NCBI GenBank assembly: GCA_026417845.1
Contig: JAOACM010000209.1
Location: 1-7,466, forward strand
DNA length: 7,466 nucleotides
Direction of reading: 5' to 3'
Source of the DNA: Planctomycetota bacterium
GTDB lineage: Bacteria; Planctomycetota; SZUA-567; H5-PLA8; CALKMO01
The position numbers were made by a program, and so were the translations under genes. Of this stretch, positions 1-6,671 are shown in pieces. Every line of letters starts with the position of its first letter. The first letter of the stretch is position 1. Below the pieces are notes generated by a model, which saw only the letters and a list, made by a program, of their open reading frames with translations, made no database searches and was not told the origin of the DNA.

Positions 1-86
1 CCTTCGTAGCCCAGCGCTTTGAGATGGTCCAGCATTTCCTCCAGGCTGTACTCGCACAGCACGAGATTGAACACGCTGAATTTCAC
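1..86 (-). CDS. sugar phosphate isomerase/epimerase-like protein, N-terminal fragment
   Basis: The minus strand from a GTG at 86-84 encodes 28 residues, MKFSVFNLVLCEYSLEEM followed by LDHLKALGYE, and then runs off the contig edge. This looks like the first beta-strand and helix of the xylose isomerase-like TIM barrel family (sugar phosphate isomerases/epimerases), which typically opens with a strand such as MKFSVFT, then a helix, then ELGYDGVE. The start is supported by GGGAGG at 99-94, seven bases before the GTG. An overlapping ATG at 93-91 is in another frame that gives no recognisable protein. The substrate cannot be inferred from 28 residues. It follows the hydrolase gene in the same direction after about 200 bases and may have its own promoter. 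Confidence 0.66.
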   Translation of the reverse strand, partial: MKFSVFNLVLCEYSLEEMLDHLKALGYE

Positions 87-286
87 GGTCCATCCTCCCA
101 TCTTCATCCGGTGCTACATGCCTGCTGGAGTCGTTCCAGTCATGGCGTTTGCGCTGTAATTGGTTGCCATCCGATATGGTGGTGGTGGGGGGGGCGCGAA
201 GCGCATGTGCAACACTGCTGTGTCCTCCTCGATCGCGCCACTACAGGCAGCTGCCCTACGCCTGAACCTGGCAGACAATTACGCGC
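87..286. other. intergenic spacer with G-tract and small palindromes
   Basis: This spacer separates the hydrolase stop from the start of the truncated isomerase-like gene. It holds (GGT)3 followed by eight G at 178-194, directly joined to a small GCGC-GAA-GCGC hairpin at 194-204. It also holds a CTGGA/TCCAG stem at 125-129 and 135-139, and a perfect palindrome GGCAGCTGCC at 246-255. None of these stems is followed by a T-run, so I do not call a terminator. I see no convincing sigma-70 promoter, although one is expected here for the downstream gene. It contains no supportable gene or tRNA. Confidence 0.5.
94..99 (-). promoter_or_regulatory. ribosome binding site of the partial isomerase-like gene
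   Basis: GGGAGG on the minus strand lies seven bases upstream of the GTG at 86-84. It decides the non-ATG start of the truncated gene. Confidence 0.6.
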
Positions 287-3160
287 CTACCGATCGGCAA
301 ACCACCATATCATGGACTCCGAGAACCGCCACGCCGGATCGAAATAGCCTGCTACTACAGGACGGTTCGTATCGTCGGTATCCCTTTCGGGCGTGAACAC
401 TATGAAGTCGGGCAGGAAGTCCCATTTATGATTGAAGGACATATGCCCGCCGTATGGGTGTCCGCAGAATACCGCGACCATGGTTCCGGGCCGGTCAGGG
501 TCGGGGTAGCAGAACGCCAGCCCGCGTCCCGCCAGCGATACGCGCCTGCCGTTCACATCCGCCTCTGTTTCATCGAACCGGATGGGCAATTTCGGCGCCA
601 GTCTCGCCAGCACCTGGTTGGTCGCCGGCGTTCCGAAGAGGACCCAGTTCATTGACTCGACCGGCCGGGGATCGGCGAGCACGCCGGAGTCGTCGAATAT
701 GCGGGGTGTTCCCTTTGCGAAGGCTCGCCAGTCGCGCGCGAAGGCGCGGACCGCGGCGTCAACCCGCACCCGGGCGGCATCGTCGCCTCCCGTTCCCCGT
801 ATTACGGCAAACGGGCGGCAGAAGACCTCCCTTATCGGGCCGGCCAGACGGGCGGTTTTTGCGAGCGCAGGCCGGGCGGTTTCCTTCCTGCAGAAGAGGA
901 GCCGGCCGGAGGCGGCATCCGGAGCGGCCGCTTCGAACGTCCCTGCCGCGATGCCCGGCATCCTTACGCTGCCGGACATCCAGGCCCGGACGGCGCTCAG
1001 ACCGTCCTGATCGAACAGGCTGAAGGCTGCGACATTTCTGACGGACGATACGGTCAGCGTGCCGCCGGTCCATTCGGCGGTGACCGTGGCGTCGGACAGC
1101 CAGTTCTCAACCGTCTCCACACCGGCCAGCGGACCGCGCGCGTATTTCGGCGAGTGCGCTTTTGCCGTCTGTTTTCTCATCGGCGCGAGCCGGCGGCGCA
1201 TCAGCCAGTCGAGAGGTTCGCGGGTGCCGAGGATGTCGAATCCGGTCCAGTGGTCTCCTTCAAACGTCCTGAGCTCCATGGCGGCGCCGGCCCCTATGGC
1301 GGCGAGGCGGTCGGCCAGCAGCTTCGGCTGCTCCGGAGGGATGATCGAATCGCCGGTCGCCTGATAGACCAGCGCTGGCGTGGAGGCGATGTTTTCGGCG
1401 AGGTCCAGCGGATTGTCCTGTTCGATCAGCCATCGTTTGAACGGATGGACATCCTCCCGGCGGAGGTTCCGCCACCGGTAGTAGTCGGTACGGCCGGCTA
1501 TCACTACGGAGGCCGCGAAACGTCCGGGATAATGTCCGGCCAGCGTGTACGCTCCGGTTCCCCCCATGGAATAACCATAGAGGTAAACCCTGGAGGGATC
1601 CACGGGATACAGGCGTTTCATCTCGGCGATGACGTCGAGGACATCTTCCTCCCCGATAGAGACGAAGTCCGTGTTGCCACGGCCGAACGGCACCGCCATG
1701 ATCGCCCCCGCCGCCCCGATGGCGGCTTCGAATTCCGGCATCCGGTCCACCCATTTGTGCTTGTCGTAGGATGGCACGTAGCCGTGGAGGTAGACGACGA
1801 GCGGATATCCGGTGCCGTCCCGTGCCTTCGCCGGGTCGCAGCTCTCCGGAACGTAGACGAGGTAGGGTTGTGCCGATCCGTCTATGGAGCTGGTGTAAGC
1901 GCGTTCAATGAAGCCCTTCCGTCCGGCCAGCGGCTGGCGTCCGACGCGCGCCTGGGTCAGTGCAGCCTCGGCCTCCTCGATCGCCGCCTCCCACTGCTCG
2001 CCGGCCTCCGATCCCGGGAACTCGCCGGCTTCCATCATCCTTTCGGCCCAGAGGCGCGCCTTTTCGGCCTTCAGCCTGGCCAGAGGCAGATCAAGGCGCA
2101 GGCGGCGCTCCTCGTACACCGCGAGCTGTTCCATCGCCGCGGCCGCTTCGAGGCAGGCCTGGGGATTGTAGATCCGCAGGTCGCAGAACCCCACGTCCGA
2201 GCCGTTCAGGCGGAAGCGTATCCTGAGCAGACTCGTCGCCGGCAGCGCTTCCCCGGTCTCGATCGCAAAGCGCCACGGCCTGGCGGGCAGTTCCGCCAGC
2301 GGTCTGGCGTCCAGTCTTTCCTCGCGGAGCGGCGGGCCATCATGGGATGCGATCAGGGAAACCGACGCGGCGATCCCGCCGTCCACGTCCACGCAGCCGG
2401 CCTCCAGCGAGACCGTTCCCCTGATTTGCGAACCGGGCCGGAGGACCGTCGAGCCGATCGAGACGCGCATGCACGACGGCAAAAGCCTTTCGGGTCTGGC
2501 GGCGGCGCCCTCGTCGGCCGGCAGCAGGATCGTGTCGGCGGCGGGCCTCCCGTCGGTGCCCGCTATGCCGACGAAGAATCCGATCTTTCCGTACCTGGGT
2601 TCGGCGAACACATACAGGGGCGTTTCGCCGGCGGGCAGCTCGACGCGGGCCGTCCTTATATCCATCCATCGTTCGTACTGGACCGGGACCTCCAGTACCT
2701 TCCTGCCGCCGACGTACACGATCGTCGTGCCGCAGCCGCCGGCGGTGATCAGGCGGCGCCCGCCGGCTTTCGAGGAAACGATCGCAGCCGCGCAGCACCA
2801 GCCGGATACCGGGCCGGATGGAAAGGCGCCCCGGCCCACGACGGGCGAGTCGCTCAGGTGCAGGCGCCAGGGACCGGCCGGCCCGTCGGCGCCCGCCGCC
2901 GGGATGGCGCCCGCCGCCGTCTTCTCGGCGGCGGCCCTGGGACCGGACGCGGGACCGCACACGAGCCAGCCGGTGACGCATCCTTCGCGGCCCAGTCGCA
3001 TCCTGACCGTCTGCCTGCCGCCGGCGGACCCTTCGCCAGAAACCGCTCCGCTGTCAGGTCGTTCACCGCCGGCAGCGGCGTGGACGGCCGCCGTAGGGAA
3101 GGCGACCGCTATAGAAGCGGCCGCGATCAGCAACGCCGCGGCGGCCCGCTCGCCATTCAT
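287..3160 (-). CDS. secreted alpha/beta hydrolase (esterase/prolyl oligopeptidase-like) with flanking beta-rich domains
   Basis: This is a 957-residue predicted exported serine hydrolase. Residues 1-28 form a signal peptide, with a long Ala/Leu/Ile core and a likely cleavage after VHA. Residues 60-205 look like the beta-sandwich domain common before such hydrolases (GWLVCGP, then WRLHLSDSPVVGRGAF). Residues 335-405 are helical and rich in Glu, Ala and Arg. The catalytic domain spans about 415-660: oxyanion motif YLHG (457-460), nucleophile elbow GYSMGG with Ser531, Asp604 in ATGDSIIPP and His637 in EGDHW form a complete triad. This resembles the predicted peptidase/PHB-depolymerase-like esterases. 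The last 300 residues are beta-rich; they contain NWVLFGTPATN (838-848) and APKLPIRF, a C-terminal module I cannot name. The ATG overlaps the stop of the HEAT gene (ATGA), and AGGAG lies upstream. Esterase, deacetylase and peptidase activity cannot be told apart. The gene is intact. Confidence 0.88.
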   Translation of the reverse strand: MNGERAAAALLIAAASIAVAFPTAAVHAAAGGERPDSGAVSGEGSAGGRQTVRMRLGREGCVTGWLVCGPASGPRAAAEKTAAGAIPAAGADGPAGPWRLHLSDSPVVGRGAFPSGPVSGWCCAAAIVSSKAGGRRLITAGGCGTTIVYVGGRKVLEVPVQYERWMDIRTARVELPAGETPLYVFAEPRYGKIGFFVGIAGTDGRPAADTILLPADEGAAARPERLLPSCMRVSIGSTVLRPGSQIRGTVSLEAGCVDVDGGIAASVSLIASHDGPPLREERLDARPLAELPARPWRFAIETGEALPATSLLRIRFRLNGSDVGFCDLRIYNPQACLEAAAAMEQLAVYEERRLRLDLPLARLKAEKARLWAERMMEAGEFPGSEAGEQWEAAIEEAEAALTQARVGRQPLAGRKGFIERAYTSSIDGSAQPYLVYVPESCDPAKARDGTGYPLVVYLHGYVPSYDKHKWVDRMPEFEAAIGAAGAIMAVPFGRGNTDFVSIGEEDVLDVIAEMKRLYPVDPSRVYLYGYSMGGTGAYTLAGHYPGRFAASVVIAGRTDYYRWRNLRREDVHPFKRWLIEQDNPLDLAENIASTPALVYQATGDSIIPPEQPKLLADRLAAIGAGAAMELRTFEGDHWTGFDILGTREPLDWLMRRRLAPMRKQTAKAHSPKYARGPLAGVETVENWLSDATVTAEWTGGTLTVSSVRNVAAFSLFDQDGLSAVRAWMSGSVRMPGIAAGTFEAAAPDAASGRLLFCRKETARPALAKTARLAGPIREVFCRPFAVIRGTGGDDAARVRVDAAVRAFARDWRAFAKGTPRIFDDSGVLADPRPVESMNWVLFGTPATNQVLARLAPKLPIRFDETEADVNGRRVSLAGRGLAFCYPDPDRPGTMVAVFCGHPYGGHMSFNHKWDFLPDFIVFTPERDTDDTNRPVVAGYFDPAWRFSESMIWWFADR
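3157..3160 (-). promoter_or_regulatory. ATGA stop/start overlap joining the HEAT and hydrolase genes
   Basis: The TGA of the HEAT-repeat gene and the ATG of the hydrolase share bases in a four-base ATGA junction. Such overlaps usually mean reinitiation by the same ribosome and a fixed expression ratio. An AGGAG about a dozen bases upstream of the ATG, inside the end of the HEAT gene, could support this. Confidence 0.85.
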
Positions 3161-6100
3161 TTCTTAGTCGCGCTCCTGCGGAAGGACTTCAGGATATATT
3201 CCATCAATGGGCGGTTGTAATCCTTGAACATCGAAGCGCACGTGTACTCGAGCTTGACGATCTTCGCTCCCCCTTTGTCCTCCCTCACCACGCCGAAATA
3301 GACCGCGTGGAACAGCCTGCCGTCATCGTAGTGGCAGCCCAGAAAATTCCCTGCGCCCGTGGCGAGGGAGATATTCTTATCGAGGAACTTCGCCTTTCCG
3401 CTCTGGAAGTCGGACTGGGCGTTGAGCTTCGTCTCATTCTCGCGGTAAACTTCGTTAGTGGACGGCTCCTTCCTGGACGGGCCGGTCGGGGACGCAGTCA
3501 CCGCGGAAAAAGTGAAAATGGGCGATCCGGGCGTTTTGACGCCCCTGAATATCTGCGCGCCGGCGGACCAGTTCTCCGGGATCTGGACTTCGTATCCCGC
3601 GCCGTATCTGGTGGCCCACGCTACCTTGGAGACGTCCGCTACGCCCTTGCCAAGAATAGTCTCCCACTCCTCCGCGGAATAAGACCCCGGCAGTCCGGTG
3701 TAGTCCCGCAGTATCTGGAAGCCGCTGCTCTGGACGGCCGGATCCTTCTCCTCCTTGAGGGCCTGGACCAGGGCGCTCATGGCCTCGGCAGTCCCGACGG
3801 CGCCATATATCTTCATCGCGCGCAGGCGTATGACCCTGTTGTCGCTCTTCAGGAGTTCGCCCACGTGTTCGAGCCCCTTCGCGCCGTAAGAGGCCACCAC
3901 GCCGATCAGCCTGTCAACTATCCGTTCGTCGGCGGTCTTCAGCACGTCCACGAGCTGCGGAACCCTCGCGGGGTCCTCTTCCATCACGAAGACATGCACG
4001 AGCATGCCCGCGATGTCGGCGGTTTTGCTGCTCTTCAGGAAACTTATCGCGTCGTCAATGCTCTGCGGGTCGCGAAGGTTGAGCATTTCCCGCGCAGCGA
4101 GGGCGGCGACGGCCTGGTCGCCGCCGGCCATGGCGCGGAGCAGCGCGGCGCGCCCCTGGGGAGAACCCGATCTCGCCGCGGCGGCGTCCAGGAGCACCGC
4201 GCCACGCCTGCTGACCGGTTTCGCGTTCCTGGATGAGGGTGCCTTGAGCGACATTATGAGGTTGTCGTCCGCTTTCGTCCCCGCCCTGGCCATCCACCTG
4301 ACTGCCAGCGCCCTCAGCTCCGGATCAGGGTGCGGGGAGCGGGCCCAGAGCCCCAGCTGAGTCCCGGCCTCGGAAGAGCCGCCGCCCCCGGCGATGGACT
4401 TGAGCCCCCACAGTACTATTCTGGTCTGGAGGTCGTCGGGCGGCAGCGATTCTATCGCCGGCGCCTCGAACTCCTCCATCGGCCCTGCCGCCAGCGCCTC
4501 GGCAGCCTCGTTCGCCGTCTCCCAGTCGGGGTCGAGCAGGGCGAGGCCGAGCGCCGCGGTCTCCAGGGGCCCGCGGTCCTTCCTGCCGAGCAGACGGCAG
4601 GCAAACGCCGCAAGTCTCGGCGTGGAAGCCATACATGTCACCGCCACGTAGGCGCGCGCCTCCTTCGGCGCGCCGGCCATTGTCGCGAGGCCTTCCAGAA
4701 GCTTCAATCTTGAGAGGTCGTTGGTATCCTCCAGGAGACGTTTGAACATCTCCAGTTTTTCCTTGTCCCCGGACTCGCCTGCCTTTATGCCGGCCGTCGC
4801 TTCCGTCTGACGTGCGAGCATCGCCCCCGCCTCGCGGTCCTTGACGGTCATGGCCGGTATCGCGCAGCGCAGAAATTCCGGCCACTTTGACGCCTTGGAT
4901 GCGCGGCTGACGACGGCGGATGCCACCGCCTGCCTGGATACATTGGCGGCCAGCGCACGCGCGGCCGCCACGGCCACGACAGGAACGGGGTCGTCCATCG
5001 TTTTTATCAGGGGGTCGAGAGCGGCGTCGTCGAAGAGCCTCCCCCCCAGAGCCCGGGCCGCCGCCGCCCGCACGCGCGGGTCCTCGTCCTTCAGGCAGTT
5101 AATCGTCTGCTGGAGGAGCGGCTTGAGTCCCCCCTCGCCTATGACCGCACAGGCCAGCGCGCGCAGTTCCCGGTCCTCGCCCACCAGTGCGGCGCCCAGT
5201 ACGGCCTCCGCCGCCGGACCCCCGCGCTGCAGCGCCTCGGAGGCCAGGGCGCGGAGAGGAAGGATGTCGGGGCCGGAGATGCCGGGCGGTTTCAGATAGG
5301 AAACGGCTACGGCGAAGGCGGCCGGCGTCCGCTGGGCCAGCAGGATCCTCAGCAGCGCCGCCCTCGTCTCGACGTCGCCTGCGTCAGGACGCTGGAGCGC
5401 CTCAGCCAGGAGTCCGGCTCCATCCCTGCCCATCGCCTGGATGTCGCGCACTGCCTTCTCGCGGGTCTCCGGGACCGCCATATCCTCCAGCGCCCTCTTG
5501 AAGCGCTCCTGGAGAGTCTCGGCGCGCTTACCGCCCTTGTCAGGCTGCCCGGCCGACGTCTCCTTTTTTGAGTCTTCTTTCTCAGTCGTTTTCTTCGTGC
5601 GCGGTCTGGAGGATCCGCTCCCGGATCCCGATCCGCCCCCGGAATCCCCTGTTCCGCCGGGCCCGGTCGCGACGTCCGTGGCGGCCGCGAAGTACCAGTC
5701 GTATACCGCGTAACATATGTAGAGCGTCAGCAGGGCAAGCACGCCGCAGGCCGCCCACTTGACCCATGGCGGCAGCCTTCCGGCCGCCTGTTCTCCACCC
5801 GGTCCAAGGCGGGTTCCGGCCAGGAAGTTGAATCCGCATTTGTGGCAGATTACATCGCCCTGTTTGACGGGCGCGCCGCATGAGGGACACGCCCCGGTTT
5901 GTCCGGGACCGGCCTGCTGACCTCCACCCGGCTTCGGGTGTCCCGGGACCGGCTCTCCATCTGCCGGCTCGAGCCGCAGGTCGTCCTCCTCGCGGCGCTC
6001 GGCCGCCATCTTCGCCATCGCCTGCTGTACGCGCGAGACCGGCTGAGGCGGAGGCTTGGGGGCGCCGAACTTCCTCCCGCCTCCTTCGGGCGCCGCGATC

Positions 6101-6216
6101 TTTTCCCCCGGCACGTGGAGCGTCTCCTGGCAGCTCGGGCATACTATGTCCTGTCCCGCCTTGGAATCCGGGACATTCAGCATCCGCTCGCACTTCGGAC
6201 ATTGCATCTGGATCAT
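3157..6216 (-). CDS. membrane-anchored zinc-ribbon/HEAT-repeat protein with C-terminal PsbP-like domain
   Basis: This is a 1019-residue protein of unknown function with clear modules. The first zinc ribbon uses Cys6, 9, 26 and 29 (CPKC...CPSC, MJ0042-like). A Pro/Gly-rich linker leads to a second zinc ribbon with Cys110, 113, 124 and 127 (CPSC...CHKC). One transmembrane helix lies at about 152-176, followed by a Ser/Gly linker (185-203) and a charged Lys/Glu stretch. Helical HEAT (PBS-lyase-like) repeats cover about 245-838, for example DEDPRVRAAAARALGG. The last part (865-1015) resembles PsbP/DUF1795 domains: GYEVQIPENWSAG, SPIFTFSAV and a final MEYILKSF helix. Basic residues before the helix and acidic ones after it suggest the zinc ribbons are cytosolic and the repeats outside. 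The start was chosen at MIQMQCPKC because GGAG sits seven bases upstream; the frame extends 43 more codons without recognisable content. It is probably a scaffold or interaction protein, coupled to the downstream hydrolase. Confidence 0.85.
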   Translation of the reverse strand: MIQMQCPKCERMLNVPDSKAGQDIVCPSCQETLHVPGEKIAAPEGGGRKFGAPKPPPQPVSRVQQAMAKMAAERREEDDLRLEPADGEPVPGHPKPGGGQQAGPGQTGACPSCGAPVKQGDVICHKCGFNFLAGTRLGPGGEQAAGRLPPWVKWAACGVLALLTLYICYAVYDWYFAAATDVATGPGGTGDSGGGSGSGSGSSRPRTKKTTEKEDSKKETSAGQPDKGGKRAETLQERFKRALEDMAVPETREKAVRDIQAMGRDGAGLLAEALQRPDAGDVETRAALLRILLAQRTPAAFAVAVSYLKPPGISGPDILPLRALASEALQRGGPAAEAVLGAALVGEDRELRALACAVIGEGGLKPLLQQTINCLKDEDPRVRAAAARALGGRLFDDAALDPLIKTMDDPVPVVAVAAARALAANVSRQAVASAVVSRASKASKWPEFLRCAIPAMTVKDREAGAMLARQTEATAGIKAGESGDKEKLEMFKRLLEDTNDLSRLKLLEGLATMAGAPKEARAYVAVTCMASTPRLAAFACRLLGRKDRGPLETAALGLALLDPDWETANEAAEALAAGPMEEFEAPAIESLPPDDLQTRIVLWGLKSIAGGGGSSEAGTQLGLWARSPHPDPELRALAVRWMARAGTKADDNLIMSLKAPSSRNAKPVSRRGAVLLDAAAARSGSPQGRAALLRAMAGGDQAVAALAAREMLNLRDPQSIDDAISFLKSSKTADIAGMLVHVFVMEEDPARVPQLVDVLKTADERIVDRLIGVVASYGAKGLEHVGELLKSDNRVIRLRAMKIYGAVGTAEAMSALVQALKEEKDPAVQSSGFQILRDYTGLPGSYSAEEWETILGKGVADVSKVAWATRYGAGYEVQIPENWSAGAQIFRGVKTPGSPIFTFSAVTASPTGPSRKEPSTNEVYRENETKLNAQSDFQSGKAKFLDKNISLATGAGNFLGCHYDDGRLFHAVYFGVVREDKGGAKIVKLEYTCASMFKDYNRPLMEYILKSFRRSATKK

Positions 6217-6371
6217 GACGAAACTCCGTTCAGCACGCCTTGCCGCCCCTGCCGACGCTTCCGGCGACATCCGCCCCGCCAGCCGGTATCCCGACCGCTC
6301 CCGCGGTGACGGCGTGCCGGCAGCCCGCCGCCCTGAATCCGGCACGCAATATCCCGAACCGGCAGCCGGCC
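6217..6371 (-). promoter_or_regulatory. leader region of the HEAT-repeat gene with a 9-bp inverted repeat
   Basis: This is the non-coding GC-rich stretch between the repeat array and the HEAT gene start. It holds GGAG at 6227-6224, seven bases before the ATG. It also holds a perfect 9-bp inverted repeat, GCGTGCCGG at 6312-6320 and CCGGCACGC at 6339-6347, with an 18-base loop, about 95 bases upstream of the start. A CCGGC-A-GCCGG palindrome lies at 6359-6369. No T-run follows the stems, so they are not typical terminators. I could not find a convincing -35/-10 pair. Confidence 0.4.
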
Positions 6372-6374
6372 TGA

Positions 6375-6456
6375 GTGTCTATCCAGAAACCTCCGGTGCA
6401 CAGCTTATGCGCTCAGCGTTCCCTGCCGCCCGGCGGAGGAGTTTCTGGACAGGTTC
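6375..6456 (+). mobile_element. MITE-like palindromic unit 1 (IS1031/IS5-type ends), inverted copy
   Basis: This 82-bp non-coding unit is flanked by identical TGA triplets (6372-6374 and 6457-6459), as expected of a 3-bp TNA target duplication. Its terminal inverted repeats share TCCAGAAAC (6382-6390) with GTTTCTGGA (6441-6449), and 12 of the first 16 positions match. The interior contains AGCTTATGCGCTCAGCG (6402-6418), which is present in reverse complement in unit 2, so this copy is inverted relative to units 2 and 3. It also has a CCGCC/GGCGG stem at 6426-6436. It cannot encode a transposase and would need one supplied in trans. Confidence 0.65.
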
Positions 6457-6459
6457 TGA

Positions 6460-6540
6460 GAGCTTATCCAAAAACCTCCCGCCCCGAAGTGGGGATCGCT
6501 GAGCGTATAAGCTTCGCATCAGCGATTTTCGGACAGACTC
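6460..6540 (+). mobile_element. MITE-like palindromic unit 2 (IS1031/IS5-type ends)
   Basis: This 81-bp unit is bounded by TGA (6457-6459, shared with unit 1) and TAA (6541-6543, shared with unit 3). The left end reads GAGCTTATCCAAAAACC and the reverse complement of the right end reads GAGTCTGTCCGAAAATC: 12 of 17 positions match and all five differences are transitions. Inside are CCCC/GGGG around GAAGT (6482-6494) and an 8-bp perfect stem, ATCGCTGA (6495-6502) with TCAGCGAT (6519-6526). The core CGCTGAGCGTATAAGCT (6497-6513) matches the reverse complement of unit 1 at 16 of 17 bases. Confidence 0.65.
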
Positions 6541-6543
6541 TAA

Positions 6544-6623
6544 GAGCCTGCCCAGAAACCTCCATGCGGTCGGGCAGGATCGCTGCGGAAGCCTTGGCTG
6601 CCGGGGAGTTTCCAGATGGATTC
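6544..6623 (+). mobile_element. MITE-like palindromic unit 3 (IS1031/IS5-type ends), most diverged
   Basis: This 80-bp unit lies between TAA (6541-6543) and TAG (6624-6626). The left end GAGCCTGCCCAGAAAC is close to the consensus. The right end in reverse complement, GAATCCATCTGGAAAC, matches it at only 9 of 16 positions, and all seven differences are transitions. The interior has CTGCCC (6548-6553) pairing with GGGCAG (6572-6577), and GATCGCTG (6578-6585) as in unit 2, so it lies in the same orientation as unit 2. Its right edge is about 45 bases past the leuD stop. Confidence 0.6.
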
Positions 6624-6671
6624 TAGTCCTGAACTGCCCGCCCACCGTCTCCGAAACGTCAGCCGCTCCCG

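Larger units (their letters stand above)
6372..6626. repeat. array of three palindromic repeat units separated by TNA
   Basis: Units of 82, 81 and 80 bp stand end to end with exactly three bases (TGA, then TAA) between neighbours, and TGA and TAG outside. The array fills most of the non-coding gap between leuD and the HEAT gene. It is not a CRISPR: the conserved parts are the paired ends of palindromes, the orientation alternates, and there are no unique spacers. If read through from leuD, the RNA would form three consecutive hairpins that could act as a terminator, attenuator or stability element. Confidence 0.65.

Noticed and set aside
24..347. 107-codon plus-strand open frame at the left end
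   Set aside because: It crosses the truncated isomerase-like gene and the hydrolase end in antisense, and has a low-complexity Trp/Gly stretch from the G-tract.
1154..3220. 688-codon open frame on the plus strand
   Set aside because: It lies antisense to the hydrolase, has no recognisable domain, is Arg/Gly-rich low-complexity, and is expected from GC-rich third positions.
3307..4236. 309-codon open frame on the plus strand
   Set aside because: It is a shadow of the HEAT-repeat gene on the other strand and has no family features.
6217..6345. 43-codon N-terminal extension of the HEAT protein
   Set aside because: The extension is Arg/Ala/Gly-rich without motif, and the GGAG before MIQMQCPKC together with the zinc-ribbon start favours the shorter protein.
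6375..6626. Small open frames across the repeat array, and a CRISPR reading of the array
   Set aside because: The open frames on both strands simply cross the palindromes. The repeats are inverted pairs with three-base gaps and no unique spacers, so this is not a CRISPR.
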